This document shows positions 23,690 through 35,484 of a stretch of 64,000 nucleotides of DNA, in pieces. Made by a program: the position numbers and the translations under genes. The notes under the pieces are model-generated. The model ran no database searches. It was not told where the DNA came from and worked only from the letters and a program-made list of their open reading frames with translations. The number at the start of each line of letters is the position of its first letter. Position 1 is the first letter of the stretch. This DNA is from Pseudisothecium myosuroides (lineage: Eukaryota; Streptophyta; Bryopsida; Hypnales; Lembophyllaceae). The stretch is taken from positions 6,138,001 through 6,202,000 of the forward strand of contig OX637295.1 in NCBI GenBank assembly GCA_951799445.1, written 5' to 3'.

Positions 23690-24560
23690 TTTGTCCAGTA
23701 AATGGCAAGTTTATTCTATATATCTATGCAATTGAATTGAAAAAAAATATTAAGCTCCAATGGTTTTCAATCAATTATCATGTAAATCCATGAATATTAA
23801 ATGAAACTATTCACCAAATATGGAGTTTGGGTTTGTTGAAACTGAAATTTGGTATGCTTGATTGAGATTGCACAAAAATTGATTGTTAAATATGCGAGAC
23901 AAAAGATGCCAATAGTATTCTATATTATACAAAATTCTTCGAATGGCACAATAATAGGCTGTTTGTAAGATTATTGCACTCTGATTGTCCAGGAATCATT
24001 CCCAAGTGACTCAAATTTGGAGCCCTCTTATTATGGGAAATACAACATGCTGCACTGCACAAGCACAGAAGGGTGTAACTTTGTTTTTCACAAACAGGCT
24101 TCATGGCTGAGTTGAGCTTAACTTGTTTACTCTCAATGAGGATGTTATAATTTCGGGTGATCTAAGTACTGAAGAAAGCAAATCTTGAAATGCTCAGTTT
24201 CCAAATATAAATTGGAAAGAGGAGTATGATTGTGGATTACAACAGAGCTGTTTTTTCAAACGTTTATCATGTTCACACATAGCCGGCTACTCCTAAAGAC
24301 AATAAGCTTAGTGTGTATGACTGTATTGCCATTGCTTTTGAGTTGAGTACTGGCGGAAAAAATATTTGGTAGTGGATGATCGTCTCTCTTCTTCTCTGGT
24401 TTGTGAACAGAACCTGACTTTGAATCACTGAATGTCGAGAAGATCAACTGAGTCTCATTTGTATTTCTTGTTTACAGTTCCTGACGTAGTATTTGAGTGA
24501 TTTTACTGGAATGCCAGTAAGTTAATGCCCATGACCATCAGACTGATCTCCATTTCAACA
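23690..24560. repeat. Orphan MTPSL 3' flank
   Basis: Matches the 3' flanks of A (960-1500) and E (41270-41930), including CCCAAATATAAATTGGAAAG-like and AAAGACAATAAGCTTAG blocks. No exon 2 follows; similarity stops near 24560. It may be the original 3' flank of unit D, whose exon 2 breaks off at 35485. Confidence 0.6.
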
Positions 24561-24781
24561 AAGCCATTGAACAATGAGAAAGGATGATGGGATAAATTGG
24601 TATACACTCTACATGGAGCTGTTGTGCTTTTAGAATTTTTTATCTACATGTAAAAACTATGTCAGCAAAAATTGAGTGGAGGACACTAGACACTGAAAAT
24701 CGATATGAAGGTTGAATCACTCAACAATTGAAGAGTACTGCTTCCTGCTACGCTGAGAACACAAAATGAATGTTGCATCAC

Positions 24782-26052
24782 TCAACGAATAAGGAGGATT
24801 GTTTCCTCGTGTGCTGATGTGCGAAAAACACGATTGAGCCAATCCCAGCTGCCATGTATGGGAGAAGTGTCCAGATATGTGTCCTGAAAGAAAATCAGAT
24901 AACATGTATCAGCTGGGAAGGAAATCCTAGGTTACAAGGCCAAATTACTTGAATTTCTGCTTAAATTCTGGACCTAAGATAGCAAACACCAGTACTCCAC
25001 AATAAATATTGTAAAGCTAACCAAAATATGAAGTTTATGTCTAAGTTACATTGATCGAATTGACCAGAGGATAACAAACTCACCAAATAAAAAGTGCAAG
25101 TATAAAGTGATGGCCAACGAGGAGTAATGTTTCTGATTACAAAACATCGTATCTGAGGCACACTATTGTCAGACTATTGCTCTTCAGAATATAATGCCTT
25201 TGTTGTCATTTGTATATTCTCAGGAGGAATGATGAGATCTAACTTATACAGCCTTAAACAGACCAGAAGTAGTGTTCTCAAGGGCTGCAACAAAAATATT
25301 AGGTCAACAGACAAGAAGGTTCGCACAAGAATAAGAAGTGCATACAACGACAGCAGCAACTCCAGCAAGGGCAACGACAGGACGGTCTCTGAAAAAAAAA
25401 CCTGACCATCTGTAATTATTTATGGTAACACGTTCAGAATGGTAGAGGTGCAAAATGCATATTGAATCACACAACAAATATGGAAACTTTGAACATGAAG
25501 ATAAGACATAGATCAACTAGTTCCTACCCTCAAATAGCACATTCATGTTATTAGCATTGTACTACACTAATAATGGTATTTAGTGTTATCCACACTACTT
25601 GCTCTCAAAATGCCATAAATTTTTACTCTTCATGAATTTTTTTACCGACTACATTCATTGACAACCGCAACTTTGGAACATATCAATACCTATGCTCTTG
25701 GTAAAAATATTCATCAAGAGTAAAAAGTTATAACATTTTGAAATCAATTAGTGTAGGTAACACTAAATACCATTATTAGTGTAGTTGACAGGTTTACTAA
25801 AAACATCTCAAGGGCCAGCGCATCAGTGTCAACATGGGGTTTGTGCAGCTCACAATGAGAAAGCAGAAATGAGATTAATGATAAGCATCTTTCCTATACT
25901 AATGTAGCTATGTCTGTTGCAGATATCATTTGCACATGCAAGTGGAGGACTAAATAAAGTAAAAGGTGTATACCTGGAACGGAAGCATAATAAGACCACT
26001 AGCGCACACTCCAGCAAAGTAATTCATTCCCTTGATACCCCACAAATATAAC
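24782..26052 (-). other. Possible exons of an unrecognised gene
   Basis: Two segments look spliced. One is 26052-25974 (79 nt), between TTTCAG and CAG/GTATAC, coding LYLWGIKGMNYFAGVC and more hydrophobic residues. The other starts at 24883 after TTTCTTTCAG and can be read in phase (DTYLDTSPIHGSWDWLNR..., stop at 24782) or in another phase as a membrane-like tail (THIWTLLPYMAAGIGS...). A third acceptor-led stretch lies at 25391. Phases do not join into one convincing model. I do not recognise the product; a small membrane protein is a guess. Confidence 0.25.
25561..25785. mobile_element. CACTA-like MITE (225 bp)
   Basis: ACTACACTAATAATGGTATT at 25561 is mirrored by AATACCATTATTAGTGTAGT ending at 25785. 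Related at its ends to 28508-28829 (shared TATTTAGTGTT). No clear target duplication. Confidence 0.7.
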
Positions 26053-27010
26053 CTGAAAGGTAAGTGAGTATAATTGTTAGAAAAGATATGAGGTAATCAC
26101 TACTGTCCTATTACCCAAACCTGTTTGCCAACTTTCAGAATCAATCGAGTTCTATCCCTCCGATATGTGTCAAAATCAGAACGTTGATTAGTACTGCGAG
26201 AATCAAATGAGGTAAGACTGAGAATGACAAATCGCAAATCTGGCAAGAAATGAGGTGGGTTTCACATGCCTAACGAAAAATCGCTCAATTGTGCACAATT
26301 TCAAAACCACTCCCATTAGTAATCAAGCAAAGAATTGCCCTAGATGATGCTATAACTATGCAACTGCAATTGTTGATAACGAATGGGAAACTGTAAACTA
26401 GAAAATGGGAAAAAACAATCTGAGAGGACCAAGTCGAATCAATTCCAATCAAATTGCCATATCGTTGCACACTGGCTCTTACTTGATGGAACTTCTCCTG
26501 ATTCACCCCAAGCTGCACGTTACAAATGAGATGGCACACTTAGAATAATTTCAAAGGGCAAACGATCACCTTAAATTTTGGATGCACGGTTTTTTGTTTT
26601 CAGGGCTGGATAGGTGAAGTAGCGAAAACATTTGTTCTTCTGTACCAAGTGCAGAAACAACTCAAAAGCCCATAATAAGACCAGAAGCTCAGCTTTTGAG
26701 TAAGAGTAAGACGCACCTTCTCATGTATTAAGTTCCTAGTTCCAGATTTGGCAACTTGTCTACTTGCATAATACGGCACTGTATCACTAATACAACCTCC
26801 AATGAAAACATGCACAACATTTTTAAAACGAAATTTTTCAGAGGTAATCCAAGTATCTTCGGAAGAGCCCAAAGAAAGCGCAAATGATTTTAATCCAAGA
26901 AGTACTTCACAACAAATTGAGACTCAAAAGTAAGACAAGAATAGAGACGATAAGAAGAAACTAAGCACAAAAAAATCTATAATTGTCTATATAACTTCAT
27001 ATTGAGAACG
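26053..27010. other. No supported gene
   Basis: A possible tiny exon (CTTGGGGTGAATCAGGAG after TGCAG, about 26485-26514, minus strand) is the only hint of coding sequence. Confidence 0.3.
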
Positions 27011-27012
27011 TA

Positions 27013-27197
27013 CAATAGAACCTCTCTAAGTTGATCCCCTCTAAGTTAATAAAGCGTTGTCAGGAAGTATTGATTGCCGGTCCCAACTTAACAATATGAA
27101 TCACATATGAACATGATGACCCTCCCTAATGTAATAACCTCTCTAACTCAATGTGTCAGACCGGTCCCAACTCTATCAACTTAGAGAGGTTCTACTG
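27013..27197. mobile_element. Emigrant-like (pogo-type) MITE
   Basis: Termini CAATAGAACCTCTCTAAGTT and AACTTAGAGAGGTTCTACTG are inverted and flanked by TA. They resemble the Arabidopsis Emigrant ends (CAGTAAAACCTCTATAAATT). 185 bp, AT-rich, non-coding. Confidence 0.7.
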
Positions 27198-27199
27198 TA

Positions 27200-28507
27200 G
27201 TTTCATTTCAATTGCCAAATATTTCATGCCCATAAGCATCCAATGTTTAGGTGGAGGTGTGCATACTATACAGAAATATAAACATAAAAGGAACAATGAA
27301 AAGCATTTTCTTACCAGTAGATCCATACTACAGTAGGGGCAATGTATGGCAAATTTTCAAATATTGATGACATTAAGGCATCTTGAGCTTGGATCCATAC
27401 TAATAAACGTCCCAAGGTTCTACAAACCTGTAGACATTTCAACATTTGGAGGGAAGTTTGGAATGTGCTTACAAAACCAAGGCCCTGGATGTTGAAAAAG
27501 TTCTGCCAAGAAGTTGTTGATCACGCTTTCACTCAGTCTCAGAAAAAGAGACATCACTTCCAAGTATAAACCTGCATTATATGTATAGTACTTGTATAAA
27601 AGAGGGAGGGTGCATTTGAACCCCAAAGTACTAGAAAGCTCCAATTAGGCGTCATATTATTATAGCAATATTGAGACAGTCACATGAGGTACTTCTTTGT
27701 CCAACAATATGTAATTTTTTATCTTCACATGCTGTGTTCTTCAACGAAACTTTTGATGTATAAAATTTGCATCCAGCTAAAGTATACTTCAATTCACAAT
27801 ATGATCAACAAAATTGGTCACATAAAGACTATGTATCCTTGGTCTATTAAGGGTTAATAGTGTACCAGCAGCAAAGACGCACCCAAACATTCAATTCCTT
27901 CTCGCTCACAAATAGACCAAATCATGCTCCCATCAGCAACAAAAAATACATATACCTGCAATGCACCAAAACACAAATCAATTCTCATAGCACCAAGTGA
28001 ATCCAAAACATCGCTTTTACTTTATCCAACAGTATAAAACATCACTTTTGTTAAATTGGCGATGCTCCACAAGTCAAAACTTGTGACATATCCTCTCAAA
28101 GGTCTAATTTCAGGCTACAAACTAAGACTGGTATAGATTTTGGGTTCAGGTTGTGCAGGTTGAACTGTGCCAAAGTAATGGAATATAGCCAATTTAACAA
28201 AATTGACGTTATAATGACAATGGAAGTAAACTGTAACTAATACTTCTCCAACCTCATTGAACAGATCCATCGAGAGCCATCCCTAATGCAATCAATGGCC
28301 ACTGACTGTATTTACCCAGGAGAATTTTGGAGAGACTTTTCAATACGAGAAATTCCATGCTCAAAGTCTCAAACCACTTCACTGTGAACTGTGATGCTCC
28401 CCACTGTGAAGAGGAAGCACATGTGCACAGATCTGCAATCAATTGTGATGCTTCCCCTGGATGGCTATTTCTTCGTAAGAGGATACCCGAGAGTGCTAGT
28501 CCACTAG
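27200..28507. other. No supported gene
   Basis: Only short frames; no splice-consistent chain recognised. Confidence 0.4.
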
Positions 28508-28829
28508 CACTACACTAAAAAGGGTATTTAGTGTTGGCAACACTATTTGCGAACCATGACACTAAATATCATTAAGCCTACTAAAGTAAGTAACATTAAA
28601 TGTAATTTCTAACATTAAATATACTCTATGGTAAATCTGAAATCTGAAAATGTTTACATTTAGTGTTAGAACTTATTAAAGGAAGGTAGAAGGGAAGAGA
28701 AGGCGAAGGCGGCGCATTGAAGTTTAGCACTACACTAATCGTCCTAAAATTGACATTTAGTGTAGGGTCAAGTAGGGTGGTAATTACACTAAATGTAATC
28801 CAACACTAAATACCCTTTTTAGTGTAGTG
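28508..28829. mobile_element. CACTA-like MITE (322 bp)
   Basis: CACTACACTAAAAAGGGTAT at 28508 is mirrored by ATACCCTTTTTAGTGTAGTG ending at 28829, with repeated ACACTAAAT motifs inside. No 3-bp target duplication is evident. Confidence 0.75.
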
Positions 28830-30701
28830 GCCACTCCAATTGCCATTGCTAATCCATTGCTGCTTTCGAAGAGTGCAAGTCTGTCCGTTGGTGCAGCATC
28901 ACCACTTGTGGAAGACGAAGCTAAGTATCTTGCTCTGAATACTTCTTCAAACCTTCTGTGAACTCACCCGAAATATCATATGAAATATCCTATCTATAGG
29001 AGTAACAGATTCACTAGTCGGAGTAGCGGACAATCATTTCTGGACATTTATAATTGGCATAACGGACAGTCATTGTGGGACAGAGGGAGTAAAGGTCTGG
29101 AAGACCACCAGGGACCTTCAAAATTTATATGAAGTTAAAAAACACAAGGTTCCTTACCATATTGGGTTTGAGCAAGAACTATAAAAGTATGCACAAGATC
29201 ACGATGCAAATTGTCCAATTTTTAGGGAAAAAAGGGGTCATCCCCTCTATTCTAGAGCCTCTTCTGTGACCGAATTTGGATATTATACTGAAATGTCTGT
29301 AGATTGAAATGCCTAAAGCATGTGGGATTTGAGTTATTGTAGACGGCATGACAATGTTGATGACTACTAACACTAGTGGTTTGTGGTACACTACTGCAGA
29401 ATGAAAACAACACTCGATCATAGAAGAGCAGGTCATTGTTCACACACTGCACGCAGTACACATTTGTATTTCTCCATTGCCTTGTCCTAGCTAGGATCCA
29501 ATACATTTTTTGTTTTACAAACGCTTCGATGTATAAACATTTTTCAGTAATCGTAGTCAATCTATGGCTCTGATTGAAGGGAAGTGATATGCATGAACTG
29601 CACTTACATCAGGATGTATAGCAAAAATCGCAGATGGATTTGGAAAATATGACACCTCCTAGGCAACCCACAAACACAGCATATTCATTGCAATTGATTA
29701 TTTGGCCAAGTTCACAGCGAACAATAGTTTAGGAAAAATGGTTCCCGTTGTCAAAAAAAACTTTGTAATTGTATTCAACAAATCACTTGATGGACTCCGA
29801 CTTCACAAAAAAAATACACGATCGAACCTTCGTGGCACCGTCAAACACCTCATTGTATATCCAAACCAAATTTCTACATCAGGAGAGGAAAATGTTTTGA
29901 ACTTCATTTGGGAGTCAAGTCCTGAGGAGTTTGGTGATAATATCAAGCTGCATTGCTGGCTAGTGTTAGGCATGATGAAGTATTGCCCAAGCTTTGAAAT
30001 AGTCTATGAGCGCAGGAGCAGGAACAGGTAGAGAGAGAAGTAATTGTCCTCACTAACTAAGATGTTTGGTTTCTAGCTTTCATGAAGGTCAATTGCATTG
30101 CAAGGTCTGGACAAGTATGCAAATTGTGTGTCATTTTTGGCATAGGAAATTGTGCTAAGTATGCTTGAACTCTATTTTGTGTATCTACACTTTTTTGGAA
30201 ATATCAGTAGAAAGAGAGTTTGGAAAACTTTAGGCCTGAAAGCGCACAAGAACTGCCCATTATAGTCAACCTCAAATCTGAAGTGGTCAAACCTTTTATG
30301 CTTCCAATTCACAAAGTCAGACACCACAAATTTTGTCAAGGGCATGTTAGATCTTGAAGATAGCTTATTGTTCATAGTGGAATTTGTGTGGTATCAAATC
30401 ACAAACACGATTCAGTATTTTGAGACTTCCCGTCTTCTAGTCGCTTAGAATTAACCAGCTAACAAAAGTATGATCAAATGAGTAATGAATTTGAATTGCT
30501 ACAAATCCACTAGCTTAGTACTTGGATGCGAACTTCATGAATTGCTGCTAGCTAGCTCTGGCCTGCCTCTAGATTGATGAAGGTAAACCCATTGACTAAA
30601 TTGGAATAAATGTAGCAGCGTTTGAGCCTGGAAAATGGGTTCTGGTGCTCTTTGCGGGTTGGATATTCCATCTCTAGTTAATTATAATGGAATGGGAGAG
30701 G
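28830..30701. other. No supported gene
   Basis: A Stowaway-like right end (GTGGGACAGAGGGAGTA) lies at about 29075-29091 without a partner. A 109-codon frame at 29702-30031 starts only at TTG and resembles nothing I recognise. Confidence 0.35.
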
Positions 30702-31219
30702 CATTAGAAGAAAAGTGGACCCTCCGCAGGTCTGTGAGTTCCCGGACAGCAGGGAACGCTGTCCGGATAAACAGAAAAAAAAATTTGAAAAAAAAAAAAA
30801 AAAAAAAATTTTTTTTTTTTTTTTTTGGCCAGCGAACGGGGGGCCTGTTCAGGCAGCGAACTGGTGGAACAGTGCAATAGAATAATTTAAAAAATATTAA
30901 AATAATATTAATATTAAATAAATACAGAATTTCAGAATTCTGAAATCTGATGTGGCCGAAATTTTCCTAGTCAGCCTGAATCAGTATTTTATTATTATTT
31001 TTATTATTATTTTATTAATTTTATTAATTTTTTATTAATTTTTATTAATTTTTTTTAATTTTTTAATTTTTTAATATTTTTTTATTGTAGCCACTATTCA
31101 TCATTGATGATGAATAGTGGCCATTGTCCCCCAAAGGGGCTGTGAGTTCCATTGCGGGGAACTCACAACCCCTTTGCAAAGGGAAGGAGCCCTCCCGAGG
31201 GCCCATTTTTCTTCTAATG
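30702..31219. mobile_element. CATTAGAAG MITE, large variant (518 bp)
   Basis: CATTAGAAGAAAAGTGG to TTTTTCTTCTAATG. The centre has a long A-run followed directly by a T-run (about 30778-30826), a candidate assembly weak spot. Another internal hairpin is GCCACTATTCATCA...TGATGAATAGTGGC (31090-31121). Confidence 0.7.
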
Positions 31220-32676
31220 ATAGATACCTTGCTCTTCTTTATGGTCCCAATCATGTAGCCACATGTTGTGTTGGGAAAATTTGAGGTCTTTTCTATTCGT
31301 AAACGGTTGAAACTAAGTAAACCCACCTTGAGGGATACTTTTTGTGTGTGAAGGACATAATTACCAATTCCCTCCCCCCTTCAAAGTGGGTTAGTTTCAT
31401 ACATATGCATGAGGTCAACTTTTTTACATGCATTACACACTTGTTACGCGCTTCAAGCAACTTGGGTGGTTCAAATTTTTTTGTAACTCTCATTGTTTGT
31501 ACTATTCCACAATGGGAGACAAGATGAGTCAAAGGCATGAAGGATTATACCTATTACTTGTTATATAGCATCGTGACTAAATGACCTCATACGTGTATGC
31601 ATAGGAAGTACACACTTAGCGATAGTTTCTTTCAAGTTTTACCCAAACACTAATTTATTGAGCAGATTTGATAGTCATTTTTTAAAGATCCACTGTTTTA
31701 TATTAATTATTGTATAACATTTTAACCCTTAAAATTTGGATAAGACTAGATCACAAAAAAAATCCCTATAGAAAATTGGAAACTTGTATTTATAATTGTG
31801 GATGATCAAATTTGGATTTAAAACACTTTCAAAGATTAGATGTGATCAAGCCCTTATTCTAATATATTTTGGTTGGAGCTTGGAAACTAAATATATCAAT
31901 AATTGCTTTTGACCAAAGCAAATATAAAAAATTGAAGATGAGGTGGACTTTCCAATGTAAAGAAGGCAAAAAATAACATGGAAAAATTGAGCAACAAATC
32001 TTGTAGAGAGTATACGGTAAACAAGCACCTATACAATGAGAGGCTTTGTCCTTGAGCTTTTTATAAGAATGAAAGCTAGAAGATGCCACTATGTAGCAAT
32101 CATTCCTTTTTCACTTGGTCCTCTTGTGGATAGGATCATAGAAATAAAAATAAAAAAGTGGCATTATGTTTGGAATGTTAGGTGTATTTTATAAAGTGAG
32201 TTGGCCAATCAAATTTGAAATTTGAAATGAACTATCCTATAACTACATCAGAAAGTTTAGAACCTACGGTTTGTCAATAATAATCATGTGGTTATTGTTG
32301 TTTCATGGGTTTGCATGTTAATATACAATTTAGCGCATGATTGCAATGCATTATTTTACAATTTATTGCATCGTTACAATACATTACTTTGAGTTGCAAT
32401 AGGTTTAAATAACATGTATTAAATTCAAAGTAATGCATTGCAATGAGTGTAAATAACATGGATTAAATCTATGGATTAAATTTTAATAACATGGATACTA
32501 CCAAATATAGTCAAGTTGACTTGTTTGGTTTAAATTGTTGTGATGTAGGTTGTTTTTACCTAATGTGTATGGATTTTCCTAAACGAAAAACATATGGCCA
32601 CTTAAATGGGTTTGGTTTCTATTTTGAAACACTTGAGCCTCCAATGTTGGATTCAATCTTTTTTACCATGTACACA
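31220..32676. other. AT-rich non-genic stretch
   Basis: No gene supported. Near 32340-32470 the phrase AATGCATT(A)T and close variants recur, giving a weak internal repeat. Confidence 0.45.
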
Positions 32677-32680
32677 TTAA

Positions 32681-33599
32681 CCCCTAAAGGACCGAGGCCT
32701 TTTTTCTGCCAAAAAACACTGAAAACTGCCATTTCCATAGCAAAGAGTTAAATTTTTTTTTTTTTTTTTTTTCACATCTAACCATAGGATCTTACACCTA
32801 AATAGTATAAAAAAGTGTGGAAGAAAATTCAAAATTTTTGACCGCATAGATTGCAATATATTTGTGTTTAAAGTGGAAAAAACAAGTTTTTCAGCAAATT
32901 GCGGGACTAGTTTTTTGACTTTGAACATTTTTAACTTAAAATTTTTGCACTATAGAGTTTTGAGCTTTAAATCTTTATAGTGGAGAATTGAGTTGAGAGT
33001 CTACGAAAAAAAAAAAAAAAAAAAACTTAATTATCATTCTTAAAAAAATTGTTAAGTAGAAGTAGGTATGAGATAGAAGGAAAATCTAAAATATTAATAG
33101 ATTTTAGATGGAATTAAAATGCACTAATCCCAATGGTGAGATTTTTCTAACAAGTAAATCAGACCATGCAAACAAACAAAAGTTGAAAAATTTGAAAAAT
33201 TGCATTCAGAAATGAATCCTACAAGTTATTTTTTTCAAGAAGATGCTCTAACTGCCCAAAAAACAAGACTGTCCATAACTTTCTCATAAACAATCCAAAT
33301 GAAATGAATCAAAGCTTTCCAGATAGACAAAAATATAATATATGAGTGAAAAAAATTAAAATTAAAATTTTTGCAATTTTTTTTTTGCTGCCTGAGTTGC
33401 CTCCCATCCCCTGTTTTGAGCTTATTTGGTCATAACTTTTTTTCCCGGGCACCAATTGTGAAAAAAATTATATTCTTACAAAGCTAATCAGCTTTTCTAC
33501 CTACCAAAAAAGTTTCAAAAAATCAAGAGAAAATTTCAGCCCGTAGGTACCTGCCCAAAAACACATTTGTCCCCCGAAGGAACAACGGTCCTTTAGGGG
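32681..33599 (+). mobile_element. TTAA-type TIR element, copy 3 (919 bp)
   Basis: Bounded by TTAA at 32677-32680 and 33600-33603; ends CCCCTAAAGGACC and GGTCCTTTAGGGG are perfect inverted repeats. Internal sequence matches 39340-40273, 40304-41237 and 49174-50106. Confidence 0.9.
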
Positions 33600-33603
33600 T
33601 TAA

Positions 33604-34529
33604 TGATACTTATAAATAATAACCTTTGATTCATTGTATACTAAATTATTTAATTGCAATTGTCTAGCTAGGATGTAAATTTGGATGATATATGACTAAT
33701 TTTTGTTCAATCATCAATCACCTTTATTTTTGTTTACTATCAAATCATTGGCCATGTTATTTGATTGAATATGGTCTTCTCTTGAAGTTGAAGGTAAGGT
33801 ATGATTGAAGTTAACAATGGAAATCCAAAAATTATTGCATTTTGACTAAGACTATTCTAAAACTTGAAGCAATAGATAATTACAAAATACAAATCTACAA
33901 GTCTTTGAAGCAATCAAAATTCAAAGATTTTAAAAACAAACAAGAATCAACTTGTAGATTCAAAATCCAATTCAATATCAAGAAGGTCAATATCAACCAC
34001 AAGAAAGAAACCTTGGCATCCAAAAGACCTTTTTCATAAACTACATCATTTCTAAGTACATTAAAATAAATATTTCAAGCCCCTCTAGGATAGTCAAAGT
34101 CTAACTTGTTAAATTTTCTCACCAAATCCTTAGAAAGGTCACTAGCTTAGGAGTTTAGTATATATGTGAGATTGATAGATATTTTATGGGGGGCTATTTA
34201 CCTAATATTTCGTAATTTGATATACCCTATTATTAAAAATAATTCTAAATTGTCGTTTATTATAGCATCCTATATTACTTATAATACACTTTTGAGTCCA
34301 ATTTTTGGCTCCTATATTAGATTTTAAAAATTAGAACTAATAGATATTGTATTATTTTTTTGGTATAATTACTATTTTTAATCTTTTTTTATTTATTCTT
34401 TTGTCCCTTCTCTTTCAATTGAAACCATTTTTTTTATGGTCATAGAAAACTAAAGTACACAAGCTCCACATTCCTAGTCTTTTGATATTGACCTTCTTGA
34501 TATTAGCCTTTTTGATACAAGATGAAACA
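33604..34529. other. Non-genic stretch with a weak inverted repeat
   Basis: ATATCAAGAAGGTCAATATC at about 33976 is inverted at about 34484 (GATATTGACCTTCTTGATAT). No gene supported. Confidence 0.45.
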
Positions 34530-34622
34530 CTAATATCTTGCAATCCACATGGTGGAAATTTCTAAAAAAATTCCACATCTTCTAAAACCAACATACTAAA
34601 AGATCCTACAGTTACATGTGTC
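34530..34622 (+). mobile_element. Fragment of a TTAA-type element
   Basis: AATATCTTGCAATCCACATG to AGATCCTACAGTTACATGTG matches the interior of 17282-18220 (about 18030-18130). No termini. Confidence 0.6.
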
Positions 34623-34768
34623 AAAGTCAGTCCCAGTTCATTTCATCTAAAATCTTTTTAATCCACCGTATGCATTGAAACTTAAAACAAATGCCAAAGA
34701 CTGAAAAAATTGCCAAAATTCTTGAATCATGTGCTATTCAATTCAAAGTCTATCTAAAATTAAAAAAC

Positions 34769-34992
34769 CATTAGAAGAAATTTGGGGGCAATAAGAGACT
34801 ACGAGTTCTCAGGCACTGGGAACTTTGGGAATGCCATGGGAACAATAATCTGACGTGGCCAAGACTGTGCCTTGTCAAAAAATAATAAAAAATTAATTTT
34901 TAATTTTAATTTTTTTTTTAATATTCTGCCTATGTCCAACAGTGGGAACAGCCCTGAAACGGCCCGTTGGAGGCCTCAAATTTCTTCTAATG
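34769..34992. mobile_element. CATTAGAAG MITE (224 bp)
   Basis: CATTAGAAGAAATTTGGGGG to CCTCAAATTTCTTCTAATG. Contains CTGACGTGGCC. Same family as 35224, 38241 and 52871. Confidence 0.75.
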
Positions 34993-35223
34993 ATAGATTT
35001 AAATAGTTAGCTATATGATATCAATAATACTTTGCAACAGCATATTTACAATTCAAAATAAATCAAAATACCAATATATATATTGATTGTGGGATCATTT
35101 CTAAAATATTCTTGTGCCTATATCTAACAAATGCTGACACAGTTGTTGGTAAAGAGAGGCCAATGGACGAATTGCAAGTATGACAACTCTGACATGTAAA
35201 TTGCCCACTTTATAGTCGCAAAG

Positions 35224-35484
35224 CATTAGAAGAGATTTGAGGCTATTAGTAGACTGCGAGTTCCCATGGCGTTCCCATCTTGGGAACTCTTGCACATGCG
35301 CAATTTGACGTGGTTGAAAGAGTGCCACGTCAGATTTTTTGGAAAAAAATAATAATTAAAAAAAAAAATTATTTTCACTTTTAGGTAATTTTTTTTTATA
35401 GCATTACTGCTGGTTAGAACAGGAGAACTGGGAAGGGGAACAACCTTGAAACAGCCCTCCAGAGGCCTCAAATCTCTTCTAATG
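35224..35484. mobile_element. CATTAGAAG MITE (261 bp) at the breakpoint of unit D
   Basis: CATTAGAAGAGATTTGAGG to CCTCAAATCTCTTCTAATG, with TTTGACGTGG and TGCCACGTCA inside. Its right end directly abuts the truncated exon 2 of unit D. Confidence 0.75.

Noticed and set aside
24782..25405. A hydrophobic protein at 25174-25374 as an independent gene
   Set aside because: No ATG (starts at TTG), low-complexity Leu-rich, no supporting context.
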